The notes: generated by a model not told the origin, from the sequence alone. Counted from the stretch's first letter, positions 9,266 through 18,271 are shown. The stretch: DNA of 64,000 bases from Streptomyces sp. NBC_01750 (GCF_035918095.1 NZ_CP109137.1:7318001-7382000), one strand, 5' to 3'. A program made the numbers and translations.

Positions 9266-9640
9266 GTGCCGAGTGTGGAGACCTCTCTCAAGGAAGCCAT
9301 GACATCGATCGAGGGCAGTCTCGGGGCCGCCCTCGTGGACTACACCAGCGGGATGGCGCTGGGCACTCTCGGGGGCGGGAAGGACCTCGATCTGGCCGTC
9401 GCGGCGGCCGGCAACACCGATGTGATCCGGGCGAAGACGCGCACTATCGAACAACTCGGCCTCAAAGACGGGATCGAGGACGTCCTGATCACCCTGGGCA
9501 CCCAGTACCACCTCATCCGCCTGCTCAAGAGTCGTGGCGGCAACGGTCTCTTCCTTTACCTCGTACTCGACAAGGCCAAGTCGAACCTGGCCATGGCCCG
9601 TCACCAACTGAAGCGCGTAGAGGCAGAGCTCGAGATCTAG
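9266..9640 (+). CDS. Roadblock/LC7-like small protein
   Basis: About 124 aa: [35 protein letters not shown] and a central helix-strand pattern resemble the roadblock/LAMTOR fold. In Streptomyces such proteins work with small GTPases or act as orphan signalling adaptors. It ends with the helix [20 protein letters not shown]. The GTG at 9266 is chosen because AGGAG lies 11 nt upstream; the GTG at 9254 has no site. No GTPase or histidine kinase (the usual conservon partners) lies next to it, so it is an orphan here. Fold assignment by pattern only. Confidence 0.7.
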   Translation: MPSVETSLKEAMTSIEGSLGAALVDYTSGMALGTLGGGKDLDLAVAAAGNTDVIRAKTRTIEQLGLKDGIEDVLITLGTQYHLIRLLKSRGGNGLFLYLVLDKAKSNLAMARHQLKRVEAELEI

Positions 9641-9675
9641 GCACCGTCGGTCTCTCCCGCCTTCGTCTGCCCATG

Positions 9676-9695
9676 ACTTGAAGATTTCTTCAAGT
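9676..9695. promoter_or_regulatory. 20-bp palindrome, probable ArsR/SmtB operator
   Basis: ACTTGAAGA and TCTTCAAGT flank TT: a perfect 9-2-9 dyad lying 140 nt before the arsR-type gene. The TTGAA...TTCAA core resembles known ArsR/SmtB operators. The distance to the start codon implies a longish leader or that the dyad overlaps a distal promoter. Confidence 0.65.
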
Positions 9696-9835
9696 AGCCA
9701 CATCCCGATGCGTTGAACCCCCTGGGAGTGCGGTACCGGGAGGCGGGAGGATCGACCCTGCGCTGCAACGCCCCCGGCGGCGGCAGCAGAGGCCTCGACA
9801 TACGGCAGGCCGTCGAACCCAGCAGGAGCGTTCAT

Positions 9836-10174
9836 ATGCAGGTACCGCTGTACCAGGCCAAGGCGGAGTTCTTCCGCATGCTCGGACACCCCGTCCGCAT
9901 ACGCGTGCTGGAGTTGCTGCAGAACGGCCCCGTACCAGTGCGAGACCTGCTGGCCGAGATCGAGATCGAACCGTCGAACCTGTCCCAGCAGCTCGCGGTG
10001 CTGCGCCGCTCCGGCATCGTCGTATCCATCCGCGACGGCTCCACCGTCAGCTACGCCCTGGCCGGTGGCGATGTCGCGGAGCTACTCCGTGCGGCCCGCC
10101 GAATCCTCACCGAACTCATCGTCGGTCAGGACGAGTTGCTGGCCGAGTTGCGGCAGGCCGACGTGAGTCGGTGA
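9836..10174 (+). CDS. ArsR/SmtB-family transcriptional regulator
   Basis: 112-aa winged-helix repressor: FFRMLGHPVRIRVLELL, VRDLLAEIEIEPSNLSQQLA (helix-turn-helix) and the wing VSIRDGSTVSYALAG. The ATG at 9836 has AGGAG about 7 nt upstream; an upstream in-frame start at 9713 lacks one. The typical CxC metal-binding cysteines of the alpha-3 or alpha-5 sites are absent (no Cys at all), so it likely senses something other than a thiol-bound metal, or is a nickel/redox-independent type. No transporter gene follows, which is unusual: ArsR genes of this kind normally sit beside a permease or efflux gene. Confidence 0.9.
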   Translation: MQVPLYQAKAEFFRMLGHPVRIRVLELLQNGPVPVRDLLAEIEIEPSNLSQQLAVLRRSGIVVSIRDGSTVSYALAGGDVAELLRAARRILTELIVGQDELLAELRQADVSR

Positions 10175-10224
10175 ACCGGCATGGCATCGCGAGAGCCCGG
10201 CCCGGTGGCCGCGGCAGGGCTCGG

Positions 10225-11445
10225 TCAGCGGTTGCTCGGGGCCGGGGACTGCTTGGGTTGGGTGGATGCGGGGCGGGACCAGGGGTGGTCGGGGGTGACG
10301 ATGGAGGTGACTGCGTTTCCGATCACGGTGGACAGGTTCTTGCCCTTGTAGTCGGTGTCGGTGTTGATGAGTATCACCAGGGAGGCCTGCTCGGTGGGGA
10401 GCTGGGCGGCGATGGATTCGTAGCCGGGCAGGTCCCCGTTGTGGCCGAGCCAGCCGTTGAAGTTGAGGATGCCGAGGCCGTACGAGGCTCCGGGGATGCC
10501 GATCGAGAGTGTCCGGAGTCGTTCGGCCTGTGTCTTTCTGGTCAGTAGCCGGCCGTCCGCGAGCGCAGGGACCCAGGTGTGCAGGTCGTCGAGGTCGGAG
10601 ATGATTCCCCCGGCGGCCCAGGCCCAGGAGGGGTTCCAGTTGGTGGCGTCGGCGATGGCGCCGGTCGGCGTGAAGTTGGTGTACCCATGGGCGTGCGGGT
10701 CGGGCATGGCGCTGTCGCCGGGCAGTGAGGTGTCGGTCAGTTTCAGCGGCGTGAACACGTGTTCCTGGAGGTAGTCGCCGAGGCTCTGCCCGCTGACCTT
10801 CTCGACCAGCATCCCGAGCAGGGTGGTGTTGGTGTTGCTGTATTCCCACTTGGCGCCGGGTTCGAAGGTCGGGGGATGTCTGAAGGCGATGTCCAGGAGC
10901 TGGCGCGGTGTGTAGGAGCGGTGCGGGTCGGAGCGCAGGGCCGCCAGCCACCTTTCGTCGTCGGTGTAGTTGAAGAGACCGCTGCGCATCTCGGCCAGCT
11001 GGCGCACGGTGATTACGTCCCCGCCGGGGACGCCGGAGACGTACTGAGAGATGGGGTCGTCGAGTCCGACCTTGCCCCGGTCGACGAGCTGGAGGACGCC
11101 GGTGACGGTGAAGGTCTTGGTGACGCTGCCGATCCGTGTGTAGAGGTCGGACTTCATGGGTGTGCCGGTCTGTTTGTCCGCGACGCCGAAGGACTTCTCG
11201 TACACACCGCAGCGGGGCATCCACAGGCCGATGTTGAGGCCTGGGATGCTGGTCTGCTTCATGATCTTCGTGATCGCCGCGTCCAGCTTCTGCACGGTGG
11301 CGGGATCGAAGCTCTGCCCTACCGAGGTGGTGGTGGACCGGTCGGGGCCGGTGCCTGCGCACAGGGCGGCGAGGAGGAGGGCCGCGGCGGCGGGTACGGT
11401 CGCCCGACGGGATCGACGCGCTCGGGTCGGGCGGTACCTGCCCAT
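10225..11445 (-). CDS. Secreted serine hydrolase, class C beta-lactamase / D-Ala-D-Ala carboxypeptidase type
   Basis: 406 aa with a basic N-terminus and hydrophobic signal region (about 15-31). Serine beta-lactamase-fold motifs: SVTK (nucleophile Ser107, Lys110), YSN (Tyr202) and GHNGDLPGY (about 334-342) in place of the KTG triad. The family hydrolyses D-alanyl peptides, esters or amides outside the cell; a true beta-lactamase role cannot be inferred. Arg/Pro/Ser-rich ends suggest it is released. It is convergent with the ArsR gene and its start faces the decayed NB-ARC region. Confidence 0.9.
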   Translation of the reverse strand: MGRYRPTRARRSRRATVPAAAALLLAALCAGTGPDRSTTTSVGQSFDPATVQKLDAAITKIMKQTSIPGLNIGLWMPRCGVYEKSFGVADKQTGTPMKSDLYTRIGSVTKTFTVTGVLQLVDRGKVGLDDPISQYVSGVPGGDVITVRQLAEMRSGLFNYTDDERWLAALRSDPHRSYTPRQLLDIAFRHPPTFEPGAKWEYSNTNTTLLGMLVEKVSGQSLGDYLQEHVFTPLKLTDTSLPGDSAMPDPHAHGYTNFTPTGAIADATNWNPSWAWAAGGIISDLDDLHTWVPALADGRLLTRKTQAERLRTLSIGIPGASYGLGILNFNGWLGHNGDLPGYESIAAQLPTEQASLVILINTDTDYKGKNLSTVIGNAVTSIVTPDHPWSRPASTQPKQSPAPSNR

Positions 11446-11588
11446 GGTCGGTCACCTCTGATCCCGCGTCAGACAAGCGGTCCCCGAGACCACCCCCGAT
11501 GGGTGCTCCTCCCATCGTAGGAGCGCCCGACCCGTCGCGCGACCTGCGCCGTTCCCGCCGGATGGCCCCGGGCACGCATCACGGGTGG

Positions 11589-12354
11589 TCAGCCCTTCCA
11601 GGGGTGTCGGTGCAAATTCCCCAGATCCCCGGCGAGCGCGCGGGCGTCGGCTCTCTGCCGTGGTGTGGGAGCGGTGTCCTTGAAGACGAGGCGGCACAGA
11701 AGGGTGGTGGCGTCGTCGGGGTGGAGGCTTCCGAGGATCAGGGTCATGGTGCTGTCGGGCCAGCCCGTGGTGCGGCGGCTGATGGCCAGATGATGCCCCT
11801 GGTGTAGTGCGCCGATGTAGGGGGCGAGGTGGTCGGGGTCCTCGACGTCGTCGTAGACCAGCAACCAGTCCGGATGCCAGGCCAGCCACTGCATCGCCCA
11901 CGCCACCTGCGCTGCACGCCCGTCTGTGACAGCCCAGTCGGGAACCAGGTCCCCGGTGAAGTCGGTGAACGGTGACTCGATCTCGTCGGGGGATGCAGCG
12001 TTGATCCACCAGATCAGGGTGTGTCGCCGCGGTGGCGATGGGCGTATCGCAGGGCGAGGGTGCTCTTACCAATCCCGCCCAGGCCGTGCACCGCTCCGCT
12101 CTGCGTGATCGCTCCCTCACCCCGGCCGTCCAGCACCCGTCGCAGCCGGGCCAGTTCCTCTTCACGTCCCAGACAGAGGGGGCCGGAGGCAGGTTCGAGA
12201 TGCCTGGGGCCGCAGTGACCTTGTCCGGTGCGTACAACGCCTTGGCGGGCAGCACAACATTGCCTGTGGAGGCGTTGCCGATCTGCTGGGCCGCTATCGA
12301 GCGCGCTCCGACAGCCTCAAACCGCGGCCCGGACGCGGCGTCGTCAGTGCTCAC
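11589..12354 (-). pseudogene. NB-ARC/STAND ATPase gene with frameshifts, C-terminus missing
   Basis: Pieces of one protein are found in three frames. Start: MSTDDAASGPRFEAVGARSI with QQIGNASTG (linker seen before Streptomyces NB-ARC proteins). Next frame: LCLGREEELARLRRVLDGRG, then GLGGIGKSTLALRYAH (Walker A). Third frame: TLIWWINAASPDEI, DWLLVYDDVED (Walker B) and DDATTLLCRLVF. Two frameshifts lie near 12170 and 12028. The frame stops at 11589 just after the nucleotide-binding region, so the ARC2 and repeat domains are missing. STAND ATPases of this kind serve in signalling or phage defence. Dead in this strain. Confidence 0.75.
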
Positions 12355-12771
12355 GACCGGGGCAGGGTGTGGCCGTCACCAGTGATCGCGGTACCGATGT
12401 GCTGACCGGCGATCGATCGCTCACCGAAGCGGTGATGTCCACCGTGTCCGCGGCCGGGGCGGGCAGTACGCCGGCCAGTTCCTCCCGCAACTCGGGATCG
12501 TCCTCCAATGCACCCTTGAGCAGCCTGCTCAGCACAGCCGTCGTGTAGGCGTCGTCCTGTTCGTCGGCCGCTTCCCCCACCACTCGTTCCAGCTCGTCCC
12601 GGCCCGCCTTGTCCCCACGCCGCCACACCAACTGGAGGATCCGCTGCCCGAGACCCACCGTCGCGTCCGAGGCGGCGTCCTCCGCACGGGTCAGCACCGC
12701 CACCCCGTAAGCGCCCACCGCAGCCCAGACGACACCACCCGCCCGACCTGTTTGGTGTATAGCTCAACCAT
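12344..12771 (-). pseudogene. Frameshifted small gene upstream of the NB-ARC remnant
   Basis: A plausible start MVELYTKQVGRVV at 12771 continues, after a frameshift near 12735, as AVGAYGVAVLTRAEDAASD, then LGQRILQLVWRRGD and acidic helices (RDELERVVGEAADEQDDAY). Near its end another frame reads GERSIAGQHIGTAITGDGHT, the same kind of linker seen at the start of the downstream ATPase. Streptomyces has families in which such a helical protein precedes or is fused to a STAND ATPase. Both genes are broken, so the whole module is decayed. Confidence 0.5.
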
Positions 12772-13032
12772 GCGGTCTTCGGGGAGATAGCGGCGGGTGA
12801 AGGCGATCCTTCGTCGCTCATCTCGAACGGCACGGCGGTGGTCAGTCGCTCCAACACGGCCAGGTTGGGGCAGGGGTTCGCCTCCACGGATCCCGTGCGG
12901 CCCATGGGCGGGATACCGACCGCTACAAGCCTCTGGTGTCCTGCCCGGAGGTCACTCAGGTATTGGCTTCACAGGGCCGGGCCGCACCTTTACGATGCGA
13001 CCCCGCCCCGTAGGCGTAGAGCTTGCCCGGAA

Positions 13033-13455
13033 TCAGGACTTGGTCTCGTCGCTGCAGTACCAGTCGCCGTAGCGGCTGCCACCGCTGTAGCGGGCCTCGC
13101 ACACGCGCACAGTGATGTTCTCGGTGATGTCGTAGTTGCACTGGCGGATCTCGGTGCCGTTGTCGCCGATGCTGGTGGTGTCGTAGCAACCAGTGCGCAG
13201 GTCCTGCCAGGTGTACCCGTCGCAGCCGACGTTGGCGCATACCCGCTGCTGGATCTTGCCGTACACCGCGTAGCCGTCGGCGGAGTGGTCGGTGATGTAG
13301 AGCCAGTCACCGTCCGGGTAGAACGTCGAAGTGCCCCAGCTCTTGCTGACGGACACGTTGAGCCCGCTCGCGGAGGCGGAACCTTCCATCCCGGCGACCA
13401 TGATCGCGCTCGCCGCCAGGGCCAGACCGACCTGTGCCAGTCTCTTGAGCTTCAT
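13033..13455 (-). CDS. Small secreted cysteine-containing hypothetical protein
   Basis: 140 aa from ATG 13455 (GGGAA about 8 nt upstream). A Sec signal peptide (KLKRLAQVGLALAASAIMVAG) ends near ASASG. The mature ~110-aa domain is beta-rich with many Tyr, Trp and Thr, and has Cys in CANVGCDGY, TGCYD, RQCNYD, RVCEARY and YCSDE: seven cysteines, mostly likely paired as disulfides. The composition resembles small secreted beta-sandwich proteins or enzyme inhibitors, but I recognise no family. Flanked by decayed sequence on both sides. Confidence 0.75.
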   Translation of the reverse strand: MKLKRLAQVGLALAASAIMVAGMEGSASASGLNVSVSKSWGTSTFYPDGDWLYITDHSADGYAVYGKIQQRVCANVGCDGYTWQDLRTGCYDTTSIGDNGTEIRQCNYDITENITVRVCEARYSGGSRYGDWYCSDETKS

Positions 13456-13707
13456 AAAGAGTTTCCCGTCGTGCCGGTGTTCGATTGAAGTGAGATGACA
13501 CAGCACTCATGATCGGAACGTCAACTTGTTTTGCATGGCGGCGAGTTGAGGTCCTCCGGGTGACGCCGAGCAGATCGAAGGCGGGTGGTACACAGCCCCG
13601 TACTGCCGGGTCCGGTCCGGTCCTCACTGCCATCCAGGACCTGCACGCCGACGGACGCCAGTGCATGTCCTGCCCCGCCTCCGCCGGCCATCTCCAGTGA
13701 CCTCTGA

Positions 13708-13962
13708 GAGGGTGTCCTCGCCGGTGGCACTCTGTTCGCCGCGGGCGTCGGCGCTCTCGCCTCGCGCCGGCAGCCGCCGCAGCTGCCCGTGAAGTTCGTC
13801 GTCGACGCCAATCTGCTCTGGGCCGTCCTCAGCGTCGCCGCTCTCGTGCTGTGGTTGGAGCCGAGCGCCGCAGGTGCCGTCTGGATCCCCGTGCAGGCGA
13901 TCACCGTCGCCGGTTTCGCCGTGCTGCAGTGGTCCGCGCCGCGCGCCGCCACTACGGCGTGA
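13708..13962 (+). pseudogene. 5'-truncated integral membrane protein fragment
   Basis: An 84-codon open stretch with no start codon encodes the hydrophobic segments LLWAVLSVAALVLWL and VWIPVQAITVAGFAVLQW, ending RAATTA-stop. It looks like the last two membrane helices of a small integral membrane protein. The frame is closed by a TGA just upstream, so the N-terminus has been deleted. The stop overlaps the end of the convergent XRE gene by 11 nt. Confidence 0.5.
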
Positions 13963-14761
13963 GCGACTGCAGGTACTTGACCGTCGCCGGGTCGGCCGGG
14001 AGGAACGTCTCGATCGCCAGCTCGGCGACGGTCACATCCATCGGTGTGTTGAAGGTGGAGACGGACGAGACGAAGGACAGCACCCGGCCCTCGTGCTCGA
14101 TCTGCAGCGGAAGTGCGAAGTACGGGTACGGCGCCGGGTCCGCCATGTCGCCGGGGTCGCCGCCGGTCTCCGGAAACGGATACGCGGCGACCTCGTCGTA
14201 CAGCTCGCGCAACGGCTCGGAGCGGACCAGGGCGATCTGGCGTTCCATCTGGGCCAGCAGATGACCGCGCCACTCCCGCAGATTGCGGATACGCGGGGCC
14301 AGTCCCTCGGGGTGCAGCGTGATCCGCATGGCGTTGAGAGGGGGCGTCAGCAGGCGCTCCGGCAGGCCCTCCAGCAGCATCGCGATACCGCGGTTCGCGG
14401 CGACCACGGTGTAGACGCCGTCGACGACGGTGGCCGGATATGGCTCATAGCCCTGCAGCAGCCGCTCCATTCCCTCGCGCAGTGCCCCCATCGCCGGATC
14501 ATCGAGGGGCGTCTCGGCGTACCGCGGCGCGTATCCGGCCGCCAGCAGTAGCGCGTTGCGTTCCCGAACGGGGACCTCGAGGTGCTCCGCCAGGCGCAGG
14601 ATCATGTCCTCGCTCGGGCGGGAGCGGCCCGTCTCGATGAAGCTGATGTGGCGGGCCGAGGAGTCGGCGCGCAGTGCCAGTTCCAGCTGGCTCACCCGGC
14701 GCCGCTCGCGCCAGCCGCGCAGCAGCGGCCCTACTCCCGTGCCGGACCCGACTGTTGTCAT
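13952..14761 (-). CDS. XRE-family regulator with MmyB-like ligand-binding domain
   Basis: 269 aa. The N-terminal HTH_XRE (about 9-65) reads LLRGWRERRRVSQLELALRA, then ISFIETGRSRPSEDMILRLA. The C-terminal MmyB-like PAS-type region (about 90-265) contains YPATVVDGVYTVVAANRG, a pattern typical of this actinobacterial family. Known structures of MmyB-like domains bind fatty-acid-like ligands. The start MTTVGSG at 14761 is preferred to ATG 14791 because homologues begin just before the GVGPLLRGWR segment, though neither has a clear ribosome site. These genes often regulate an adjacent oxidoreductase; none is adjacent here. Confidence 0.88.
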   Translation of the reverse strand: MTTVGSGTGVGPLLRGWRERRRVSQLELALRADSSARHISFIETGRSRPSEDMILRLAEHLEVPVRERNALLLAAGYAPRYAETPLDDPAMGALREGMERLLQGYEPYPATVVDGVYTVVAANRGIAMLLEGLPERLLTPPLNAMRITLHPEGLAPRIRNLREWRGHLLAQMERQIALVRSEPLRELYDEVAAYPFPETGGDPGDMADPAPYPYFALPLQIEHEGRVLSFVSSVSTFNTPMDVTVAELAIETFLPADPATVKYLQSLTP

Positions 14762-14844
14762 ACCCAGACCGTAGTACGGCCCTGTCCGCATGATGCGGCC
14801 TCAGCCACGCGCCTCGCGGCGGGCGCCGGTCGCGCGCATCAGAA

Positions 14845-14877
14845 GCCCCGGCCGGAGCGGGGGTCTCCGGCCGGGGC
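14845..14877. terminator. GC-rich hairpin between XRE and PI-PLC genes
   Basis: Thirteen-bp arms GCCCCGGCCGGAG / CTCCGGCCGGGGC around a 7-nt loop. It lies downstream of the PI-PLC-like gene (minus strand) and upstream of the XRE gene, so it most likely terminates the former. The remaining roughly 200 nt up to 15079 hold nothing recognisable. Confidence 0.6.
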
Positions 14878-15079
14878 AGCCCAGGGGGTGGGTGTGCATG
14901 GCGGTCGCCTCCCGGCGAATCGCTTCACAGGGGCTTCAGTCGAACGACCGTTCCTGTGAGCACATGGTGAGGTACGGGGGCGCCGTCCCCTCCACACCCA
15001 CATGTAGATGAACGGTAAACCATCGCTGGCTGTTCCGTCGCATCGCTCCCCCATCCGCTGTGATCTGCGTGACCTCCCG

Positions 15080-16141
15080 CTACTGGCCGCCGCCCCGCGG
15101 AACCACCGTGGCGAGTACCGACGGCAGCGGATACCAGTCGGCCGAGACCACGCTCGCATGGCGGCCCGCCAGCAGCCCGACGCGGTCCCGGGCCTGCGTC
15201 TCGGTCGGATTCGTGTCGTCGATCGCGGGCGCCACGCTGTGCGCGCTCGTCATCACGACCAGGTAGTGGTTCCGGTCGTACCAGGCGGTGTCGACCGAGC
15301 CGCCCGCATACGTGCCGGCGTCCCCGTCGAAGAGGACGAACCAGGGGCGGATGCGGGCGTCGGCGTACCGGGTGCGGGGGTCGCCGGCGGCCGCGCCGTG
15401 CACCGCCGGGAACGCGCCCGCCTCGCGCAGTCGGCCCGCCGCCGCGAGATCGCGCAGATGGGTGGCGTACTCGCGGTCGGTCCACAGCGAGTCGGCGGGG
15501 TTGCCCTCCTCGACCGTGCCGGGGATGAGCTCGATGACGAACTTGCCCGCGAGCGCCGAACGGGCGGGCCAGCCGTCCGTCCGTACCGCCGTGTCGAGCT
15601 CCGGGCGGCCGCCCGCCAGGTCGGCAGGACGGAACAGGGCGTCGCCGAGCCGCGCGGAGAGCAGCGCGTCGAGCGCGGCGGGGCCGCGTCCGTTGTTGGC
15701 CTGGAAGCCGTCCTTCATCTCCATCTTGATGAGTACGGGACGGTGGCCGGGGTGGGCGTCGTGCCACGCTTTCATGTCCGCGAGGCAACCGCCGAGGTCC
15801 TGGTTCCTGGACTTGGTGCGCAGCTCCGCCGCGCGCGCCGCGTTCACGCAGTTGTTGTTGTTGCCCAGGGGGTTGCTGTGCGAGACGCGCCACGATCTGC
15901 CGAACACATTGGTCCACACATCGATTTCGAGCATCCCGGCGCCGGAGTCGAGTGCATCCGCGAAGTACGGGTACTTCGCCTTCTCGTAGGCGTTGTGCAC
16001 GCCGACCCAGGTGGCGGAGGAGTAGGGCAGCTGCCCCGGGTCCGCCGACTTGGGCGTGGACGCCTCCGCCGGAGCGAGTGCGCCGGCGAGCAGCCCGGCC
16101 GCGACTGTGGTCGTCACGGCCGCGCGTGAGAGCTTCCCCAT
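15080..16141 (-). CDS. Secreted phosphatidylinositol-specific phospholipase C-like protein
   Basis: 353 aa with a Sec signal peptide (VTTTVAAGLLAGALAPAEA). The mature protein has the PI-PLC X-type TIM-barrel hallmarks: WVGVHNAYEK (first catalytic His), MLEIDVWTNVFG (acidic metal/catalytic residues) and WRVSHSNPL (second His). Later come KPVLIKMEMKDG-type and ADWYPL strands. Family members cleave phosphatidylinositol or related phosphodiesters outside the cell; several actinobacterial forms are calcium-dependent. AAGACAGGGGACCC upstream of the ATG gives a good ribosome site. Single-gene unit ended by a strong hairpin. Confidence 0.85.
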   Translation of the reverse strand: MGKLSRAAVTTTVAAGLLAGALAPAEASTPKSADPGQLPYSSATWVGVHNAYEKAKYPYFADALDSGAGMLEIDVWTNVFGRSWRVSHSNPLGNNNNCVNAARAAELRTKSRNQDLGGCLADMKAWHDAHPGHRPVLIKMEMKDGFQANNGRGPAALDALLSARLGDALFRPADLAGGRPELDTAVRTDGWPARSALAGKFVIELIPGTVEEGNPADSLWTDREYATHLRDLAAAGRLREAGAFPAVHGAAAGDPRTRYADARIRPWFVLFDGDAGTYAGGSVDTAWYDRNHYLVVMTSAHSVAPAIDDTNPTETQARDRVGLLAGRHASVVSADWYPLPSVLATVVPRGGGQ

Positions 16142-16235
16142 GGGTCCCCTGTCTTTACGTCGATTGCATCGGATCGATCAAATCGACGGAAGATTAAGGG
16201 ACTTGAGTGAACCGTGGGGAGACGGTACTCGGCCG

Positions 16236-17738
16236 TTACCGTTTTTGCAGGAACTCGTCCAGAATTCCCGGTGCCGTCGTCGCCGCGAAGGCGGGCGCCT
16301 CGTCGGCAGCCAAGTCCCTTACGTGGTAGCCGTGTTCACCTGCGGCCACCGCCGCGGTGAGTGTGACGAGGCCGGCCCGCCGGGCGAAGGGTGAGCTGGA
16401 GAAGGTCCACGCCGCGATCGCGTCACGTTCCAGCGCGAGCGTGTCGCGGCTGAACGTACCGGCCCGGACCAGGAGATGAGGGCCGTGCAGCGCATGGCCG
16501 AGACTGCGGTACGCGTCCCGGGCGAGCAGCCACACCATCGGCGCCGCGACCAGCGCGAAGATCCAGGCGCAGTGCAGGAGGACGGGCGCGAGCAGTGCCC
16601 CGAGGGCGAGCAGCGCGGCCGTCACCGGGAGTACGAGGAAAAGGAGGCCGCGCATCATCCTGCGTCGCAGAGCGGCCCGTGGATGCGCGGTCAACGGCAC
16701 GGACTCGAAAGGGTGCTGGGGCATGCGGAGCGCACCGGCGGTGACCCGCAGCGCCTCGTCGCGCGGTGCGGGCGGGAGGAGGGCGCTGCGCCTGCGGGTC
16801 TCCTCCTTGTCCCCGAGCCCGCCGGCGACCACCGAGGCAGTCGCCCCGCCGGCGGCCCGCAGGAGCAGCGGCTCACGGAGCAGTACGCCATGGAGCCTGG
16901 CCCGTTCGACGGTCACCGCCCGGGTGGTCAGCAGTCCGCGCCGTACGGTCAGTGTGCGCGCATCGGTCCATACGGCGGAGAAACCCCACCAGTTCTCGAC
17001 GTAGAGCGCGAGCGCGCCGATCGAGCCGAGGGCGATCACGGCGAACAGGGCGGCCGGGACCGTCAGCCACAGCGCGCTGCTGCCGAACTCCGCGAACGAG
17101 TCCTGGACGAGGCCCACCCGCCACAGCTCGATGCCCATGCCGTCGAAGACGCGGTACACGCTGCCGAAGGCGATGCCCACGCCGCCGATCACCCAGAACG
17201 TGAGCGGCGCGTAGCGCAGCCAGCGCAGGTCGATGCGGGCGAGCACCGGGTCCTCGGCCAGCGCGTGAACGTCGGCGCGCGCGAGCAGTGCGGTACGCAG
17301 CCGGTGCGCGTCGCGGACCGTCAACGCGTCGAGGGCGATCTCGCCGCGGCCGTCGCCCGAGGTGGTGGCGCCGGCCCTGACGACCGTGAGACCGAGCAGC
17401 CGGTGGAGCGGTGTGGCGGTCAGATCAACGCTGCGGACGCGGTGCAACGGGACGGTGCGCCGTCGCCTGTTCAGCACTCCGCTCCGTAGCGTGAAGGAGT
17501 CGGCGGTGACCTGATAGTGCGTACGGGACCAGCGGATCAGGCCGGTGGCGGTGATGACGGCGAACGAGACGGCGAGAGCGGCGAGGGTGATCCAGCCGCT
17601 CGCCGGGATGCGTCCGCCGGTGGCGAGCGCGGTGAGCGCGAGCGAGCCGAGCGGCGGGGCCAGCCAGCCGCAGTGCACGAGAAGGGTGCGCGGGTCGGGC
17701 CGGTGCCATGCGGCGGCAGCCCCGGTGAGAGTGGTCAT
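16236..17738 (-). CDS. Multi-PH-domain membrane protein (YdbT-like, DUF304/bPH2)
   Basis: 500 aa with membrane segments near the N-terminus (LAPPLGSLALTALATGG, ITLAALAVSFAVITATGLI), the middle and about 380-430, alternating with bacterial PH-like domains. The bPH2 signature is RRRTVPLHRVRSVDLTATPL with LHRLLGLTVVRAGATT; a second copy reads ALERDAIAAWTFSSSP. It overlaps the upstream YdbS-like gene by 4 nt (ATGA). The pair corresponds to the widespread YdbS/YdbT arrangement whose biochemical role is not settled; membrane-stress or bacteriocin-related roles have been proposed in Bacillus. Likely controlled by the divergent TetR gene. Confidence 0.85.
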   Translation of the reverse strand: MTTLTGAAAAWHRPDPRTLLVHCGWLAPPLGSLALTALATGGRIPASGWITLAALAVSFAVITATGLIRWSRTHYQVTADSFTLRSGVLNRRRRTVPLHRVRSVDLTATPLHRLLGLTVVRAGATTSGDGRGEIALDALTVRDAHRLRTALLARADVHALAEDPVLARIDLRWLRYAPLTFWVIGGVGIAFGSVYRVFDGMGIELWRVGLVQDSFAEFGSSALWLTVPAALFAVIALGSIGALALYVENWWGFSAVWTDARTLTVRRGLLTTRAVTVERARLHGVLLREPLLLRAAGGATASVVAGGLGDKEETRRRSALLPPAPRDEALRVTAGALRMPQHPFESVPLTAHPRAALRRRMMRGLLFLVLPVTAALLALGALLAPVLLHCAWIFALVAAPMVWLLARDAYRSLGHALHGPHLLVRAGTFSRDTLALERDAIAAWTFSSSPFARRAGLVTLTAAVAAGEHGYHVRDLAADEAPAFAATTAPGILDEFLQKR

Positions 17739-18253
17739 GCCGCGTCTCCCGGCGCTGTCCGGGCGGCTTCGCCGATGCGCCGGGACAGCTCCTCGGCATC
17801 GGCGTCGGACAGTCCCGCGATCTTGATGTTGCCCGCGGTGGAGGCGGTGGTGACGGTGAGCGTCGCGAGCCCGTACCACCGCTGGACCGGGCCGCGCAGG
17901 GTGTCCACGGTCTGCACGCGGGAGAGCGGAGCGATCCTGCGCTGCTGCCAGAACCAACCGCCGGCCGCGTAGACGGAGTGGGTGCCGAGCTCCCAGGCGT
18001 GCACGGCGTAGCGGCGGCGCGGCATGAGGACCGGATAGCCGAGCGCCGGAGCGACGAGCGTGACCAGCAGGAGGGGAGCGAGCCAGGGGAGCGCGCCGGC
18101 GAAGAAGAGGGCGGAGAGCAGCACGAGCGTGAGGGCCGTCAGCAGCATCGGCCCGCTCACCAGGAGGAGCGCCTGGACTGTCCACCAGCGCCGGGCTCGG
18201 GGGTCGACCCGGTGACGGGGCGGCCGCAGCTGCGGGGCGGGGTGGAGGGGCAT
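17735..18253 (-). CDS. PH-domain membrane protein (YdbS-like, DUF304)
   Basis: 172 aa: two adjacent transmembrane helices (about 28-75), then a bPH2 domain with RRRYAVHAWELGTHSVYAAGGWFWQQRRI and SRVQTVDTLRGPVQRWYGLATLTV. These two lines are the family signature, in which the PH fold follows the membrane hairpin. First gene of a two-gene operon, coupled by ATGA to the larger YdbT-like protein, with which it probably forms a membrane complex. The start at 18253 puts the gene 88 nt from the divergent TetR regulator. Confidence 0.85.
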   Translation of the reverse strand: MPLHPAPQLRPPRHRVDPRARRWWTVQALLLVSGPMLLTALTLVLLSALFFAGALPWLAPLLLVTLVAPALGYPVLMPRRRYAVHAWELGTHSVYAAGGWFWQQRRIAPLSRVQTVDTLRGPVQRWYGLATLTVTTASTAGNIKIAGLSDADAEELSRRIGEAARTAPGDAA

Positions 18254-18271
18254 GGAGCCGTCACCGCTTTT

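Noticed and set aside
10082..11575. Minus-strand 497-codon frame overlapping the serine hydrolase in another frame
   Set aside because: The 406-aa frame carries the SxxK, YxN and HxG-type motifs and a signal peptide; the longer one is an Arg/His-rich shadow.
12772..13032. Minus-strand peptide PNLAVLERLTTAVPFEMSDE as part of a regulator
   Set aside because: Too short, no start and no HTH core; could be chance coding in GC-rich DNA.
13509..13700. 63-codon frame containing QCMSCPAS
   Set aside because: No ribosome site, no frame agreement with the adjacent membrane fragment and no recognisable fold.
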